Part shown: positions 26,202 to 35,173 of the stretch, piece after piece
How the letters are laid out: each line of letters opens with the position of its first letter
How positions within the stretch are numbered: position 1 is the first letter of the stretch
Source: Pseudomaricurvus sp033283175
GTDB lineage: Bacteria; Pseudomonadota; Gammaproteobacteria; Pseudomonadales; Cellvibrionaceae
Direction of reading: 5' to 3'
NCBI GenBank assembly: GCA_033283175.1
Contig: JAWMQM010000003.1
Span: 558,001 to 622,000 of the forward strand
Length of the DNA: 64,000 nucleotides
Program-made: the position numbers and the translations under genes
The notes under the pieces: model-generated
The model's input: only the letters and a program-made list of their open reading frames with translations
Told to the model about the DNA's origin: nothing
Databases searched by the model: none

Positions 26202-27443
26202 ATGAAAACAGCTCATATCAACAGTAAGCCTGCGCGAGTGCGTGCGACCCTGGCGGGTTTGGCGCTGGTGTCCACAGCGTGGCTGGTACAAGCGGAACCC
26301 TCCGGGCAGCAGGCCAGTCAGCTGGCGGTGTATCAGGGTAAGGCCGGCTTTGTGGTGACGAGTTTCGCCTATTCACTGGGGCCGGATGCTGAAGACACTG
26401 GTGCCTGCGCCGATGGCATGAGTAAAAACCTGGCCGAAATCTACGCCCTTAAACCTGCCGGGCGGCAGCAGCAAGGGGAGTCTGACGCGGCCTACACCGA
26501 GCGGGTGAGTAAGGCCGTGGCTGTGCTGGCGACACTGCCCAACGGTGACAATGTTTGTCTCCATCCGGAGTCGGCTCCGGTCGACCCGTATTTCCGCACC
26601 CTGACACGCACCGATGTACCTGTCGCGGGTATTGATCTGGATGGTGTGGGTGCTGACAGTGGCCAATACCCGGTGGACGACTTCACCAGTGCCGATGGCA
26701 CCCGGGGCATCGACAACCAGTTCTACCGTGTGGTGGGCTGCAGCCGTTCGTTTCAGTCCAACGGCCCGTCCAACATATTCGGTACTGAGATGCTGACCGG
26801 TGCCTGGGGCATTCTGGTGACCCTGGAGGGGATAGACGACCTGCGCAACGACGATGAGGTGCAGGTGGGCATTTACGCCAACGCCGATCCGATCCAGCTA
26901 AGCACCAGGCGCGAGCCGCTGGCTTATGGCACCTACGCTATGGATCAGGATCCGCGTTTTCGGGCCCAAACCCGCGGCTATATCCGCGACGGTGTGCTCT
27001 ACACCGAGCCGGTGGACGTGCGCTTTCATTCCATAGTCAACAGCTTGCGCCTGGAGCGGCCGCTGCGTCGTGCGCGCCTGCAGGTGACGCTCAATGATGA
27101 GGCGGGACTAGAGGGCTTTTTGGCGGGTTATACACCGGTGGACGCGATGTATGACATGCAATATGGCTATCGCAGTGGCCGCGGCGGTGACGGTGAGCTG
27201 GGGCCACTGAGGCGGCGCCTGGGAACAGCCAACGGCGCGGCGTTTGTTCTGGGACATACCTGCAACGGTGCCTGGCAGGCGCTGCATCGTCTGGCGGACG
27301 GCGACTGCGATGAGAGTGGTGGCGAGTGTCAATCCATTTCCACCCAGTATCGCTTACAGGCAATACCGGCGTTTGTGGTGGATGCGGCGACCGCCTCCAG
27401 CAACGCTGCACTGGAAAAGTCGGAGCGTGTCGATGGTTACTGA
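26202..27443 (+). CDS. secreted protein of unknown function, first gene of DUF1592/DUF1552 operon
   Basis: A 413-residue exported protein I do not recognise. The signal peptide covers about 1-31 (LAGLALVSTAWLVQA, cleavage before EPSG). The mature part has several cysteines that could pair (GACADGM, NVCLHPES, VVGCSRSF, GHTCNGAW, DCDESGGECQS) and an ASADGTRGIDNQFYRVVGC-like stretch. The fold is not evident. The gene overlaps the next one by 11 bases and that one overlaps the third by four, so the three are translated as a unit. The ATG at 26202 lies just behind the operator pair; an ATG at 26169 would add eleven residues and remove the clear signal peptide, so I prefer the shorter form. It may be a partner of the DUF1592 haem-motif lipoprotein. 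Confidence 0.75.
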   Translation: MKTAHINSKPARVRATLAGLALVSTAWLVQAEPSGQQASQLAVYQGKAGFVVTSFAYSLGPDAEDTGACADGMSKNLAEIYALKPAGRQQQGESDAAYTERVSKAVAVLATLPNGDNVCLHPESAPVDPYFRTLTRTDVPVAGIDLDGVGADSGQYPVDDFTSADGTRGIDNQFYRVVGCSRSFQSNGPSNIFGTEMLTGAWGILVTLEGIDDLRNDDEVQVGIYANADPIQLSTRREPLAYGTYAMDQDPRFRAQTRGYIRDGVLYTEPVDVRFHSIVNSLRLERPLRRARLQVTLNDEAGLEGFLAGYTPVDAMYDMQYGYRSGRGGDGELGPLRRRLGTANGAAFVLGHTCNGAWQALHRLADGDCDESGGECQSISTQYRLQAIPAFVVDAATASSNAALEKSERVDGY

Positions 27444-29145
27444 ATTGCAGATACCCCCGTTGTTAACGCGTGTTGTGCTGGCGGCGAGCCTGCTGTCGAC
27501 AGCCATTCTGGTCGGTTGTGACAGCAAGTCGCAAGTGGCGGCTGAGCCCGAGCCGGTTGGCGGTCCCACAGTGATGCGACGCCTGACCGAGTCCCAGTAC
27601 CGCGCCACCATTGCTGATATTTTCGGTGCCGATATTCCGGTGGTCGCCCGTTTCGAGCGGGGGCTGCGAGCGGAAGGTTTGCTGGCTATTGGTACCGGTG
27701 AGTCAGGTATGTCGCCGTTCAGTATTGAGCAATACGACGCCGCGGCGCGTTCGGTGGCAACCGCCGCGGTGTCGCCGGGGAAACGCGCAGTGCTGTTGCC
27801 CTGCCAGCCGCAGGACGATCAGATATTTGATGCCGGTTGTGCCGAGCGGATTGTCAGCGATTATGGTTTGCGACTGTTCCGGCGTCCGCTGAGCAGCGCG
27901 GAGCAGGATCAGTTTGTGGCGACCGTGCAGCAGGCAAGTGAACAGCTACACGATTTTTACGCCGGCGTGAAACACGCCCTGGTGGGTATGTTGATGTCGC
28001 CGGATTTTCTGCTGCGCATTGAGCGCAGCACGGCCGGTGAGTCGGATACGGATGGCGAGCTGCAAAAACTGGATGCCTGGTCCAAAGCTTCCAGGCTCAG
28101 CTACTTCCTCACCAATTCGACACCGGATGTGGAATTGTTACGTGCGGCCGCAGCAGGTGAGCTGGACAGTGAAGACGGTTTGCAGCGGCAGGTGGAGAGA
28201 CTGATCCGGTCGCCCCGTTTTGAGGCCGCGGTGCGAGCGTTTTTTGAAGACATGTTGCAGTACGAGCGCTTCGCAGACCTCGCCAAAGACCCGAGTATCT
28301 ATCCGGCCTTTAATTCACAGGTCGCTGCTGATGCCCGTGAGCAGACCCTGCGTACGGTGGTTGATCATCTGATTGCCCGGCAGGGTGATTACCGGGATCT
28401 GTTTACCACCCGCAAAACCTTTTTGACCCGTTCGCTGGGAATTGTCTATCGCCTGCCGGTGGTGACCCGCAATGGCTGGGAAGAGACGCAATACCCGCCT
28501 GACAGTCATCGTGTTGGTATCCAGTCCAACATAGATTTCCTGGCGCTGCACTCGCACCCGGGGCGCTCCTCGCCCACGCTGCGGGGAGAGGCGCTGCGGG
28601 AAATTTTCCTCTGCCAGGAGGTGCCCGACCCACCCGCCAATGTTAACTTCGCCGTGGTACAGGATCCGTCCAACCAGTCCATGCCTACGGCGCGGGATCG
28701 CCTCACCGCACACCGCACTGAGCCCTCCTGCGCCGGCTGCCACAAGATCATGGACCCGGTGGGACTGACGCTGGAGAACTACGATGGCCTGGGCAGTTAT
28801 CGCACCCATGAAAACGGCGCTCTGATTGACAGCAGTGGCTCGCTCGATGGCCCGGACTTTAATGACGTCGATGGGTTGGCGCAGGCGCTGCACGATCACC
28901 CGGAAACACCCCGCTGCGTGGTAGAGAAGATGTACCGTTTCGCAGTAGGGCGCGACACCGTTTGGGATGAGCGCGCGTATATGGACTATCTCATTCACCG
29001 CTTTGTGGACGTTGGTTATCGCATCCCTGAGCTGATGCAAACCATAGCCCTGAGTAAAAACTTTTTTGCCATTAACCCCGACTCCGGTCACGGCGTCACC
29101 AACAAGCACGCCAGTGCGGCAACTGAGAAGGAGGTTCGCTTATGA
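27433..29145 (+). CDS. DUF1587-DUF1595-DUF1592-DUF1588-DUF1585 lipoprotein with one CxxCH
   Basis: A 570-residue exported lipoprotein: the lipobox is L26-V-G-C29. The domains follow the order known from planctomycete and marine proteobacterial proteins: DUF1587 (RRLTESQYRATIADIFG, about 49-110), DUF1595 (CAERIVSDYGLRLFRRPLSSAEQ), DUF1592 (YAGVKHALVGMLMSPDFLLRIE to the LQRQVERLIRSPRF helix), DUF1588 with CAGCHKIMDPVGLTLENYDG near residue 433, and DUF1585 (CVVEKMYRFAVGRD) at the end. The CxxCH suggests one haem c. Long relatives carry an extra N-terminal cytochrome domain, absent here. Function of the family is unknown. Start ATG 27433, with GGAG upstream, overlaps the preceding gene by 11 bases. 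Confidence 0.9.
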   Translation: MVTELQIPPLLTRVVLAASLLSTAILVGCDSKSQVAAEPEPVGGPTVMRRLTESQYRATIADIFGADIPVVARFERGLRAEGLLAIGTGESGMSPFSIEQYDAAARSVATAAVSPGKRAVLLPCQPQDDQIFDAGCAERIVSDYGLRLFRRPLSSAEQDQFVATVQQASEQLHDFYAGVKHALVGMLMSPDFLLRIERSTAGESDTDGELQKLDAWSKASRLSYFLTNSTPDVELLRAAAAGELDSEDGLQRQVERLIRSPRFEAAVRAFFEDMLQYERFADLAKDPSIYPAFNSQVAADAREQTLRTVVDHLIARQGDYRDLFTTRKTFLTRSLGIVYRLPVVTRNGWEETQYPPDSHRVGIQSNIDFLALHSHPGRSSPTLRGEALREIFLCQEVPDPPANVNFAVVQDPSNQSMPTARDRLTAHRTEPSCAGCHKIMDPVGLTLENYDGLGSYRTHENGALIDSSGSLDGPDFNDVDGLAQALHDHPETPRCVVEKMYRFAVGRDTVWDERAYMDYLIHRFVDVGYRIPELMQTIALSKNFFAINPDSGHGVTNKHASAATEKEVRL

Positions 29146-30473
29146 GTAAGTTTAATCGTCGCACACTGTTGAGAGGCGCGTTGCAAGGCATAGGAGTTGG
29201 CGTTGCCTTGCCGTTACTGGATTGTTTTCTGGATACCAATGGAAAAGCGTTCGCGGCTACCGGTGCAAGATTGCCAGTGCGTTTCGGCACCTGGATCTGG
29301 GGCTGCGGTTTTATCCCGGAGTTATGGGTGCCCTCCAGCACGGGGCGTGATTACCAGATGCCCGAGCACCTCAAGCCAGTGGAGTCCTATCGCGATCAGT
29401 TGGCCATTCTCAGCGGCTTTGACGTGAAGCTGGACGGGGTACCCAACAAGCCCCACGTTACCGGCTGCCTCGGCTTGCGCACCGGTGTGCCGGTACCCAA
29501 TGAAAATGTAAAAGCCCCGACCCTGGATGTGTTGATTGCCGATCAGATAGGTACTGGCACCCGTTTCCGTTCACTGGAACTGAGCACCTCCGGCATTCAG
29601 CGATCCTACTCCTACCGCGCCGCCGGTTCTGCCAACCCCAGTGAGGTTTCGCCGTTGGCGCTCTACAAGCGTATTTTTGGTGAGGGTTTTCAGGATCCCA
29701 ACGCCATGGCGTTCACTCCGGATACCGAAGTGATGGTGCGTCAGAGCGTGTTGTCGGCGGTGGGTGAAGAGCGGCGCAAGCTGATGCGGCAGGTGGGGGT
29801 GGCGGATCGCCAACGACTGGATGAATACTTTACCTCCCTGCGCCAGCTGGAGCAGCAACTGGCGCTGCAGCTGGAGCCGCCGGCGCCGGTGCAGGGATTT
29901 GTGATGCCGGACGCACCGCCGTCCACATCGCTCGATTCCGAAATGGGCAACGTTATGCAAAATCATAAGCTTATGTCTGGTCTGCTGGCCAAAGCGCTGC
30001 AGTGTAACCAGACACGGGTATTCAATGTGTTGTTGTCCGATACCACATCCAATCTGCGTCGCCCGGGGGCCACCACCACCCATCACACCCTCACCCATGA
30101 AGAGCCGGATGATAAGGCGTTGGGCTATCAGCGCGAGGTGGCCTGGTTTGCACAACAGAGCATGCTGGCGTGGAAGGATTTTCTCGATGAGCTGTCGTCC
30201 ATTCGTGAGGGTGACGGCACGCTGCTGGATAATTGTCTGGTGCTGGCGCACTCCGATTGTTCCATTGCCAAGGCCCACGCCGTGGAGGGCATTCCGATGA
30301 TGATTGCCGGCAGTGGCGGCGGCCGGATGAAAACCGGTTTTCACCTGGCTGGTGGTGCCGACCCGATTACCCGTGTCGGGCTGACGGTGCAGCAGGCTAT
30401 GGGGGTGCAGGTGGAGCGCTGGGGAGCCCTCTCCATGGAGACCAATCGCACCGTCACCGATTTAATGGTATGA
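29142..30473 (+). CDS. DUF1552 protein, Tat-type export signal
   Basis: A 443-residue protein of the DUF1552 family, nearly always encoded next to a DUF1592/1588/1585 protein. It begins MSKFNRRTLLRGALQGIGVG, a twin-arginine-like signal (NRR-T-L-L) with a hydrophobic stretch, so it would be exported folded. Family marks are PVRFGTWIWGCGFIPELWVP, LAILSGFD, HVTGCLGLRTG and the C-terminal HHTLTHEEPDDKALGYQREVAWFA and LVLAHSDCSIAKAHAVEGIPMMIAG. The fold is related to the sulfatase/alkaline-phosphatase-like DUF1501 group, but no activity is established. The ATG overlaps the previous stop by four bases (ATGA), so the pair is translationally coupled and probably works as a periplasmic complex. Confidence 0.92.
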   Translation: MSKFNRRTLLRGALQGIGVGVALPLLDCFLDTNGKAFAATGARLPVRFGTWIWGCGFIPELWVPSSTGRDYQMPEHLKPVESYRDQLAILSGFDVKLDGVPNKPHVTGCLGLRTGVPVPNENVKAPTLDVLIADQIGTGTRFRSLELSTSGIQRSYSYRAAGSANPSEVSPLALYKRIFGEGFQDPNAMAFTPDTEVMVRQSVLSAVGEERRKLMRQVGVADRQRLDEYFTSLRQLEQQLALQLEPPAPVQGFVMPDAPPSTSLDSEMGNVMQNHKLMSGLLAKALQCNQTRVFNVLLSDTTSNLRRPGATTTHHTLTHEEPDDKALGYQREVAWFAQQSMLAWKDFLDELSSIREGDGTLLDNCLVLAHSDCSIAKAHAVEGIPMMIAGSGGGRMKTGFHLAGGADPITRVGLTVQQAMGVQVERWGALSMETNRTVTDLMV

Positions 30474-30483
30474 CAGGACCAGT

Positions 30484-30813
30484 GTGGGGATCTCGCTGGG
30501 AGTGATCTGTCACCGTGGCTATTCAATCACGGCTGCAGGTCCGGCATTGCGTCGCCTCCGGAAAACGGTGATTCAGCCCATTGGACGGCCGAGGGACGAA
30601 ATTCAATTGACCGAATTCGACCACTTGTGTGGTAGTGATATCAGCCATATCTCGGCACCGGTGTTTACGCCCAATGGGGCGGTCTCACTGGCGCTGATGC
30701 TCACCGGTATGCCGATGAACCTGACCGGGAGCGGCATTGCGGAGTACGCCGAAAGGCTGCGATTGTCGGCAGCAACGGTTACCAGTGAAACTCACGGTCG
30801 TCCTCCCAAATAA
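30484..30813 (+). pseudogene. fragment of an IclR-type regulator (effector domain end)
   Basis: This 109-codon frame ends in SHISAPVFTPNGAVSLALMLTG...GSGIAEYAERLRLSAATVTSETHG, which has the pattern of the last third of an IclR-family effector-binding domain (I-A-A-P-V-x-x-x-x-G-x-x-x-A-A-L-x-x-x-G, then a helix). No winged-helix DNA-binding domain precedes it: upstream lies directly the DUF1552 stop 10 bases away. The fragment starts only with GTG and has no ribosome-binding site. It is best read as a remnant left by a deletion or insertion; a small expressed protein cannot be excluded. Confidence 0.45.
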
Positions 30814-31155
30814 TGCACTTCGCAAACGTTTAGGCATAACGACCTGATTCGAGTCCAGGGACAAATGTTCCCGGTGCGCAGGGGTTACTGTTGTTCCGGC
30901 TCTAACACATTTTACAAGCGATGCTTCGCAACCAATAGCATCAGTTCTGACCCATGGTGATAACCTGGCTTAGGCGCGACCAGATGCTAGTGTTCATTAT
31001 TCGGCGGGCTCAGCTAACAGCAGTTAGCGATTTACCAATCGCAGCGGTTCAGTACTTCAAAGGGGGAGTAGGCTGAGTCTCGGACAGGGCGGGTACCAGG
31101 CTCCCGGGTTTTAAAAAACCCGCAGGAGTCTGGAGGCAGAGGGATTCAAACAGGG
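30814..31155. other. 342-base gap without a gene
   Basis: No open frame of interest on either strand. A palindrome CGGGTTT-TAAA-AAACCCG (31105-31122) within CTCC...GGAG lies 34 bases past the minus-strand gene that ends at 31156 and could be its terminator, although the U-run is only inside the loop. Confidence 0.4.
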
Positions 31156-31716
31156 CTACCAGCGTTCAGGTGTCTCATCGAGAGCCAGGGGGCGCTGATA
31201 GGATACGTCTTCCGCTCCCCGAATACCTTTGGTATAGCCCTGATCCCTGAACATGGGCGCGTTCAGGATCGAAGCGTCGCCAGAGAGCAGCAGATCCACG
31301 GTGGAGCGACGAAGTTTGATTCTCCATACACCATCCCGTTTTTGCAGGTGATCCACATAGCGACCGCTGATGATGCGTGCACTGGCGCCGTCGTTATTGA
31401 GCAGCGCCACCATCACATAGCTCTCTGCGAAAGCCTCATCGCCATCAATCTCACAGGTGTGTGTTGTGATGTTGTGGGTGTGCATCAGGGATCCTGCAGC
31501 GTGAATTTTATTGGCCCAGCCGGCGTATTGCGGGCCGGGGTTGATCACGAAGCCATGCTCGTCGATGCCGTCCTCATGGTAGGTGGAAGAGAGCAGGGCT
31601 TCATCGAAGCGGTCACATCCCCGTGCGTGATTGTTGACGCAATCCAGGATTGTCTGGCGATCCTTGAGGTACTGTACATCCTTCAGCAATTGAGCCAGCT
31701 GTTCTTCAGTGTTCAT
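31156..31716 (-). CDS. SnoaL/NTF2-like protein
   Basis: A 186-residue cone-fold protein of the SnoaL_4 / scytalone-dehydratase-like group. The N-terminus LKDRQTILDCVNNHARGCDRFDEALLSSTYHEDGIDEHG is the recognisable family opening; HTHNITTHTCEIDGDEAFAESY and SGRYVDHLQKRDGVWRIKLRR complete the beta-sheet. Such proteins act as dehydratases, isomerases or oxygenases on small ring substrates, including bile-acid 7-alpha-dehydratase. The His of MHTHNITTH and the Asp/Arg of the first helices could be catalytic. It is the last gene of a minus-strand run with an SDR and a TfdA-type dioxygenase, 32 bases after the SDR stop. Substrate unknown. Confidence 0.85.
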   Translation of the reverse strand: MNTEEQLAQLLKDVQYLKDRQTILDCVNNHARGCDRFDEALLSSTYHEDGIDEHGFVINPGPQYAGWANKIHAAGSLMHTHNITTHTCEIDGDEAFAESYVMVALLNNDGASARIISGRYVDHLQKRDGVWRIKLRRSTVDLLLSGDASILNAPMFRDQGYTKGIRGAEDVSYQRPLALDETPERW

Positions 31717-31748
31717 GACGTAGATTTCCTGCGTTTATGCTCGGACTA

Positions 31749-32609
31749 TTAGCGGATGGTGTAGGGGTGCTGTACCCGTGGTTCGACGCCATTCTCCCGA
31801 CAGGATCTTGGCTGGCGGCCATCGCTATCTGTAAACCCATACTTCACAGCCATCTCGGCACCGATAATCGTTTCCCCGCTGATGCTCATCAGCTCCGGAT
31901 CGTTATAGAGACCCCAGATCACATGCCCGGTAAACTCCGGTGTTTCGGTCACATTTTCAAGATAGCCGTACTTTTCACGGTCTGACTCAATCAGTTGCAT
32001 CAGTCGTTCCGCTTTCAGTGCGCCCATCCACACCGATACGGCGGCGACGTTGAAGGGCTTGAGGTCGAGACCCATGTCGGCGGCAAACTTGTCCATGCCG
32101 GCTTTGTGGGCGCCGTATACGGGTCCGTAGACGTAATGTACTGACCCGGAAGCCGAGGTGAAGACAATCAGGCCGTGCTTGTTTTCCACCATCAACGGTG
32201 CCGCGTAGTAACTGGCGACGTAGCTGCTGCGCAGGCCCACATCCAGCATATTGACTATGCCCAGTGACTTTTCCCAGAAGTTGCCGGGGAGGGTGAGATC
32301 ATCGTGCAGTGCACAGGCGTTATTCACCAGAATATCCAGCTGACCCTGCTCCTGTTGCACTTTTTCAAACAGCGCTTTGACCTCTTCGTCATTGCCGTGA
32401 TCCACCCGTACCGCGATGCCTTTGCCACCGGCTGCAGTGACTGCCTCTGCTGTTTCGTAGATGGTGCCGGGTAGGGGAGAGTCGGCGGCCTGTTCTGATC
32501 GGCCGGTAACATAGACCGTGCATCCATGGCTGCCCAAGGCAATGGCAATACCTCGACCGGCGCCGCGGCTGGCACCGGTCACTACCGCTACGGGTGGCTT
32601 CTCTGACAT
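31749..32609 (-). CDS. short-chain dehydrogenase, DHRS1-like
   Basis: A 286-residue SDR. The cofactor motif TGASRGAG is at 11-18, the NNAG motif reads NNAC, and the active site is SASGS followed by YGAHKAG (Tyr-x3-Lys). Longer spacing between TGR and the third strand (ADSPLPGTIYETAEAVTAAGG) is characteristic of the DHRS1-like subgroup. It would reduce or oxidise a carbonyl/alcohol group with NAD(P)(H). I take the ATG at 32609 because GAGGAAATT precedes it; a start at 32696 would overlap the dioxygenase. It lies between the dioxygenase and the SnoaL-like gene, with short gaps, in a divergent arrangement to the plus-strand SDR operon. Confidence 0.88.
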   Translation of the reverse strand: MSEKPPVAVVTGASRGAGRGIAIALGSHGCTVYVTGRSEQAADSPLPGTIYETAEAVTAAGGKGIAVRVDHGNDEEVKALFEKVQQEQGQLDILVNNACALHDDLTLPGNFWEKSLGIVNMLDVGLRSSYVASYYAAPLMVENKHGLIVFTSASGSVHYVYGPVYGAHKAGMDKFAADMGLDLKPFNVAAVSVWMGALKAERLMQLIESDREKYGYLENVTETPEFTGHVIWGLYNDPELMSISGETIIGAEMAVKYGFTDSDGRQPRSCRENGVEPRVQHPYTIR

Positions 32610-32679
32610 GTGGAATTTCCTCTGCGCCTGGTCGGCTGCTGTTGTTATTGTGTGTTGTTTTTCCGTTGTAACAATTCGG

Positions 32680-33504
32680 TCACATAAATGGCTCATCGCC
32701 GGCGATCTGGGTGCGGTACATCAGTCGGCCGCTGTCCAGAGGATATGGCGTAGCGCGATGCATTGTACCGGTGTTATCCCAGATCACCAGATCACCCAGT
32801 TTCCATTCATGGCTGTAGACAAATTCAGGCCTGGTAGCCCAGTCGCGCAATCTGGTCAGCAGTGCCCGCCCCTCTCTCAGGCTCATACCTTCAATATGGG
32901 AGGCGGTGGAGCCCAGCACCAGGGACTTGCGGCCAGAGCGATGGGTCCAGACCAACGGCAGGGTATTGGGCTTAAAGCTCTGCCACATTTGCAGGGTCTC
33001 GTAGCTCGGTTCCGGGTCGACATAGAGTTGCGAGGTTTCAAACATGTGCACTACCTGCAATCCTTCCAGAGCGGCCTGCTCGTCTTCAGGCAGTGCGTCA
33101 TAGGCGGCATAGGTGTTGGAGAACTCGGTGCGTCCGCCGGTTTCTGACAATCTTCGTGAAGTCATCACCGAGGCAAACACCGGAATGTCCAGCATGGTGC
33201 CATCAATGTGCCAGTAGAAGGCGCCCTTGATGTAATCGGCATTGGGGTTTTCCAGGGGATCCATGGTGATCTTGGTTACCTTGTAATCCTGAATGTCGGT
33301 GGTATTGAGGGTCTGGGTGAAGGCCAGCTGCTGCTCATCCGTCAGGTTCAATTCACGGAAAGCAACGACGCCCCGCTGTTCCAGCAGCTCGCGGATCTCC
33401 GTGGAGAATTTGCCGCTGATCAGGTCGTCGATATTGGCTTCCAGCTGGCTGGCAATCAGGGGGGTAAGGTCGGTGCGGATCAGGTTTGTATTTTGTGTTG
33501 TCAT
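32680..33504 (-). CDS. Fe(II)/2-oxoglutarate dioxygenase, TfdA/TauD family
   Basis: A 274-residue oxygenase that couples 2-oxoglutarate decarboxylation to hydroxylation of a substrate. The iron triad is H99-x-D101 (WHIDGTM) and H249 (WDNTGTMHRATPY); the 2-oxoglutarate-binding Arg is probably R260 of GRLMYR. The WDN-x-x-x-MHRATP stretch is closest in style to TfdA-type dioxygenases, which open ether bonds or hydroxylate carboxylate-bearing substrates. ATG 33504 has CGGAGAG six bases upstream; a start at 33531 would add nine residues. It is the first gene of the minus-strand run and its promoter faces that of the plus-strand SDR gene, with a tandem operator pair between them. Confidence 0.92.
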   Translation of the reverse strand: MTTQNTNLIRTDLTPLIASQLEANIDDLISGKFSTEIRELLEQRGVVAFRELNLTDEQQLAFTQTLNTTDIQDYKVTKITMDPLENPNADYIKGAFYWHIDGTMLDIPVFASVMTSRRLSETGGRTEFSNTYAAYDALPEDEQAALEGLQVVHMFETSQLYVDPEPSYETLQMWQSFKPNTLPLVWTHRSGRKSLVLGSTASHIEGMSLREGRALLTRLRDWATRPEFVYSHEWKLGDLVIWDNTGTMHRATPYPLDSGRLMYRTQIAGDEPFM

Positions 33505-33591
33505 GACATGCTCTCCGGGGCTCAGCGCCATGGTTGGGTACTAATTTTAGTCGTTAGCTTCAAGGGGCGGGTGAGAGGTGCCCACATTTAA

Positions 33592-33630
33592 TTAGTCCGC
33601 ATGGTAGTATAATTAGTCCAAGTGGTCTAA
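33592..33630. promoter_or_regulatory. tandem TetR-type operators in divergent promoter
   Basis: Two related 18-base sites: TTAGTCCGCATGGTAGTA (33592-33609) and TTAGTCCAAGTGGTCTAA (33613-33630), starts 21 bases apart. The second is a near-perfect inverted repeat (TTAGtCCA/TGGtCTAA). TTGATC begins 6 bases after the second site. The same pair, spacing and trailing TTGA element occur before the P450 at 38699. Confidence 0.75.
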
Positions 33631-33758
33631 TATTTGTTGATCCCGGTTTTTCGGGGAGATTGCATCACGGCAAAACGGTTGGTTCGGGAAGTCTTTTGTT
33701 CCAGCCGAAGGCAGCGTGAGCGGTGATCGGATATCAGGAAAGTGTGGGAGACAATTTT

Positions 33759-34523
33759 GTGGATAGACTGAAAGATAAAGTCATTTTGCTCGCCGGAGCG
33801 GGCGGGATTGGGACAGGCCTGGCCCAGCGCTACGCTGAGGAGGGCGCAAAGGTGGTGTTGGGTGATATTAATGAGGACGCCGCAAAGCAAGTGGTAGAGG
33901 GGATAAAGGCCTCTGGTGGTGAAGCACTTGCGTTGCACCTGGACGGATCTGACGAGGCGTCAGTTAACGCTGCGGTAGAAGCCGCAGTTCACGCCTATGG
34001 TCGCATTGATGGATTGCACGCCAATTTCGCTCTTATGGCAGACAGCAATCCTATGGAAGGAATACTGGAGCTGCCGCTGGAGGTGTACGACGAAACCCAG
34101 CGCATTAATGCACGTGGGTTTTATCTCTGCACTCGCGCGGTGTTACCGGTGATGATTGAGCAGGGTGGCGGATCTATCGTGTATACCAGCTCAGCTGCTG
34201 CCTACAGCGGTGGCGGGGCTTTTGTAGCCTATGCCATGAGTAAGGCCGCAGGGCAGGCACTGATGCGGCACGTCGCGACCCGATATGGGCCTGTGGGCGT
34301 GAGAGCAAATACCATCGCGCCGGCCATGACCATCCATCCTGCGCTGGAAGAGGTGTTGCCGCCAGCGTTTATTGAAGGTGCGAAAGCTGCAGCCTGCATC
34401 AAATCCCGTGTGGGTCGTCCTGAGGACATTGCCGCCATGGCCGCGCTGCTTATGTCAGACGAGGGTTCCTACATAACGGGTCAGGTTATGTGTGTTGACG
34501 GTGGAACTATCATTCGTGCCTGA
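33759..34523 (+). CDS. short-chain dehydrogenase/reductase
   Basis: A 254-residue SDR. The dinucleotide motif is AGAGGIGTG (about 12-20), the active site is SSAAAYSGGGAFVAYAMSKAAG with Ser and Tyr-x3-Lys, and the C-terminus SYITGQVMCVDGGT is typical of FabG-like enzymes. The NNAG position reads HANFA, so that asparagine is shifted. It would act on a hydroxyl or keto group of the cluster's substrate. I take GTG 33759 because GGGAG lies 9 bases before it; a GTG at 33723 would add twelve residues without homology value. First gene of a plus-strand unit that runs to at least 37414, controlled by the operator pair. Confidence 0.87.
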   Translation: MDRLKDKVILLAGAGGIGTGLAQRYAEEGAKVVLGDINEDAAKQVVEGIKASGGEALALHLDGSDEASVNAAVEAAVHAYGRIDGLHANFALMADSNPMEGILELPLEVYDETQRINARGFYLCTRAVLPVMIEQGGGSIVYTSSAAAYSGGGAFVAYAMSKAAGQALMRHVATRYGPVGVRANTIAPAMTIHPALEEVLPPAFIEGAKAAACIKSRVGRPEDIAAMAALLMSDEGSYITGQVMCVDGGTIIRA

Positions 34524-34601
34524 TGCGCAGAAAGTGACGTTACTCGTGATACTTTGAAGTTAACAGCCATAAATATAAATCAAGTTTGAGAGGTTCATGC
34601 A

Positions 34602-35081
34602 ATGGTAGCCAAAGTCTACAAAGACGTATCCGACATCATCAATGATTACACCGGCCTGTCCAGAAAAGTCCTGGATTACAACGTTGTGACCAAGGAAATG
34701 AATGAGCTGTGTAAGCAGTCAGCATTTAGCGATGAAGCGTGGGATGAACATTTCTCCCAATTTTTCGATACCGAGAACTTCCAGCGAATAGGTCACCTGA
34801 AAGAGGTTATGGATTATCCCACCTATCTTCGTTTTCAGACGCAGTGGGCACCAATATCATCCTGGGAGTGTTCCTTCAAGCGTATCACGGAGTTGGACAA
34901 TGTAGTGGTCCTGGAGCTGGAAGAGCGCGCTACGTTTTCAGGTATGACCAACGTGGTCAATACCGTTTCCATCTACGAATTCAATGACACCGGAAAGGTC
35001 TATCGACTTGATGTGTACCTGCAACAGGCACCGCAGTCTGCCGACGACATTCCAAAGGGTTACGAAGGAATTGCCGAGTAA
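34602..35081 (+). CDS. hypothetical protein, possibly NTF2/SnoaL-like
   Basis: A 159-residue cytoplasmic protein with no signal peptide. The long N-terminal helical part (KVYKDVSDIINDYTGLSRKVLDYNVVTKEMNELCK) and the C-terminal beta strands (WECSFKRITELDNVVVLELEERATF..., VSIYEFNDTGKVYRLDVYLQQ) have the order of an NTF2-like cone fold, and the last strand K-V-x-x-L-D-V-Y-L-Q resembles the end of SnoaL-type proteins. I cannot place it in a named family. It lies between two SDR genes in the same orientation; a hairpin (AGGCCCG/CGGGCCT, 35129-35149) in the following gap may tune expression of the downstream gene. Confidence 0.65.
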   Translation: MVAKVYKDVSDIINDYTGLSRKVLDYNVVTKEMNELCKQSAFSDEAWDEHFSQFFDTENFQRIGHLKEVMDYPTYLRFQTQWAPISSWECSFKRITELDNVVVLELEERATFSGMTNVVNTVSIYEFNDTGKVYRLDVYLQQAPQSADDIPKGYEGIAE

Positions 35082-35173
35082 CAGCGTGCAAGCAAGCCAT
35101 GCCTTGGTGTGGCGAACTGAAGGTCTGTAGGCCCGGTTAAATCGGGCCTGTTGAAACGGTGAGGGAAATTGAT

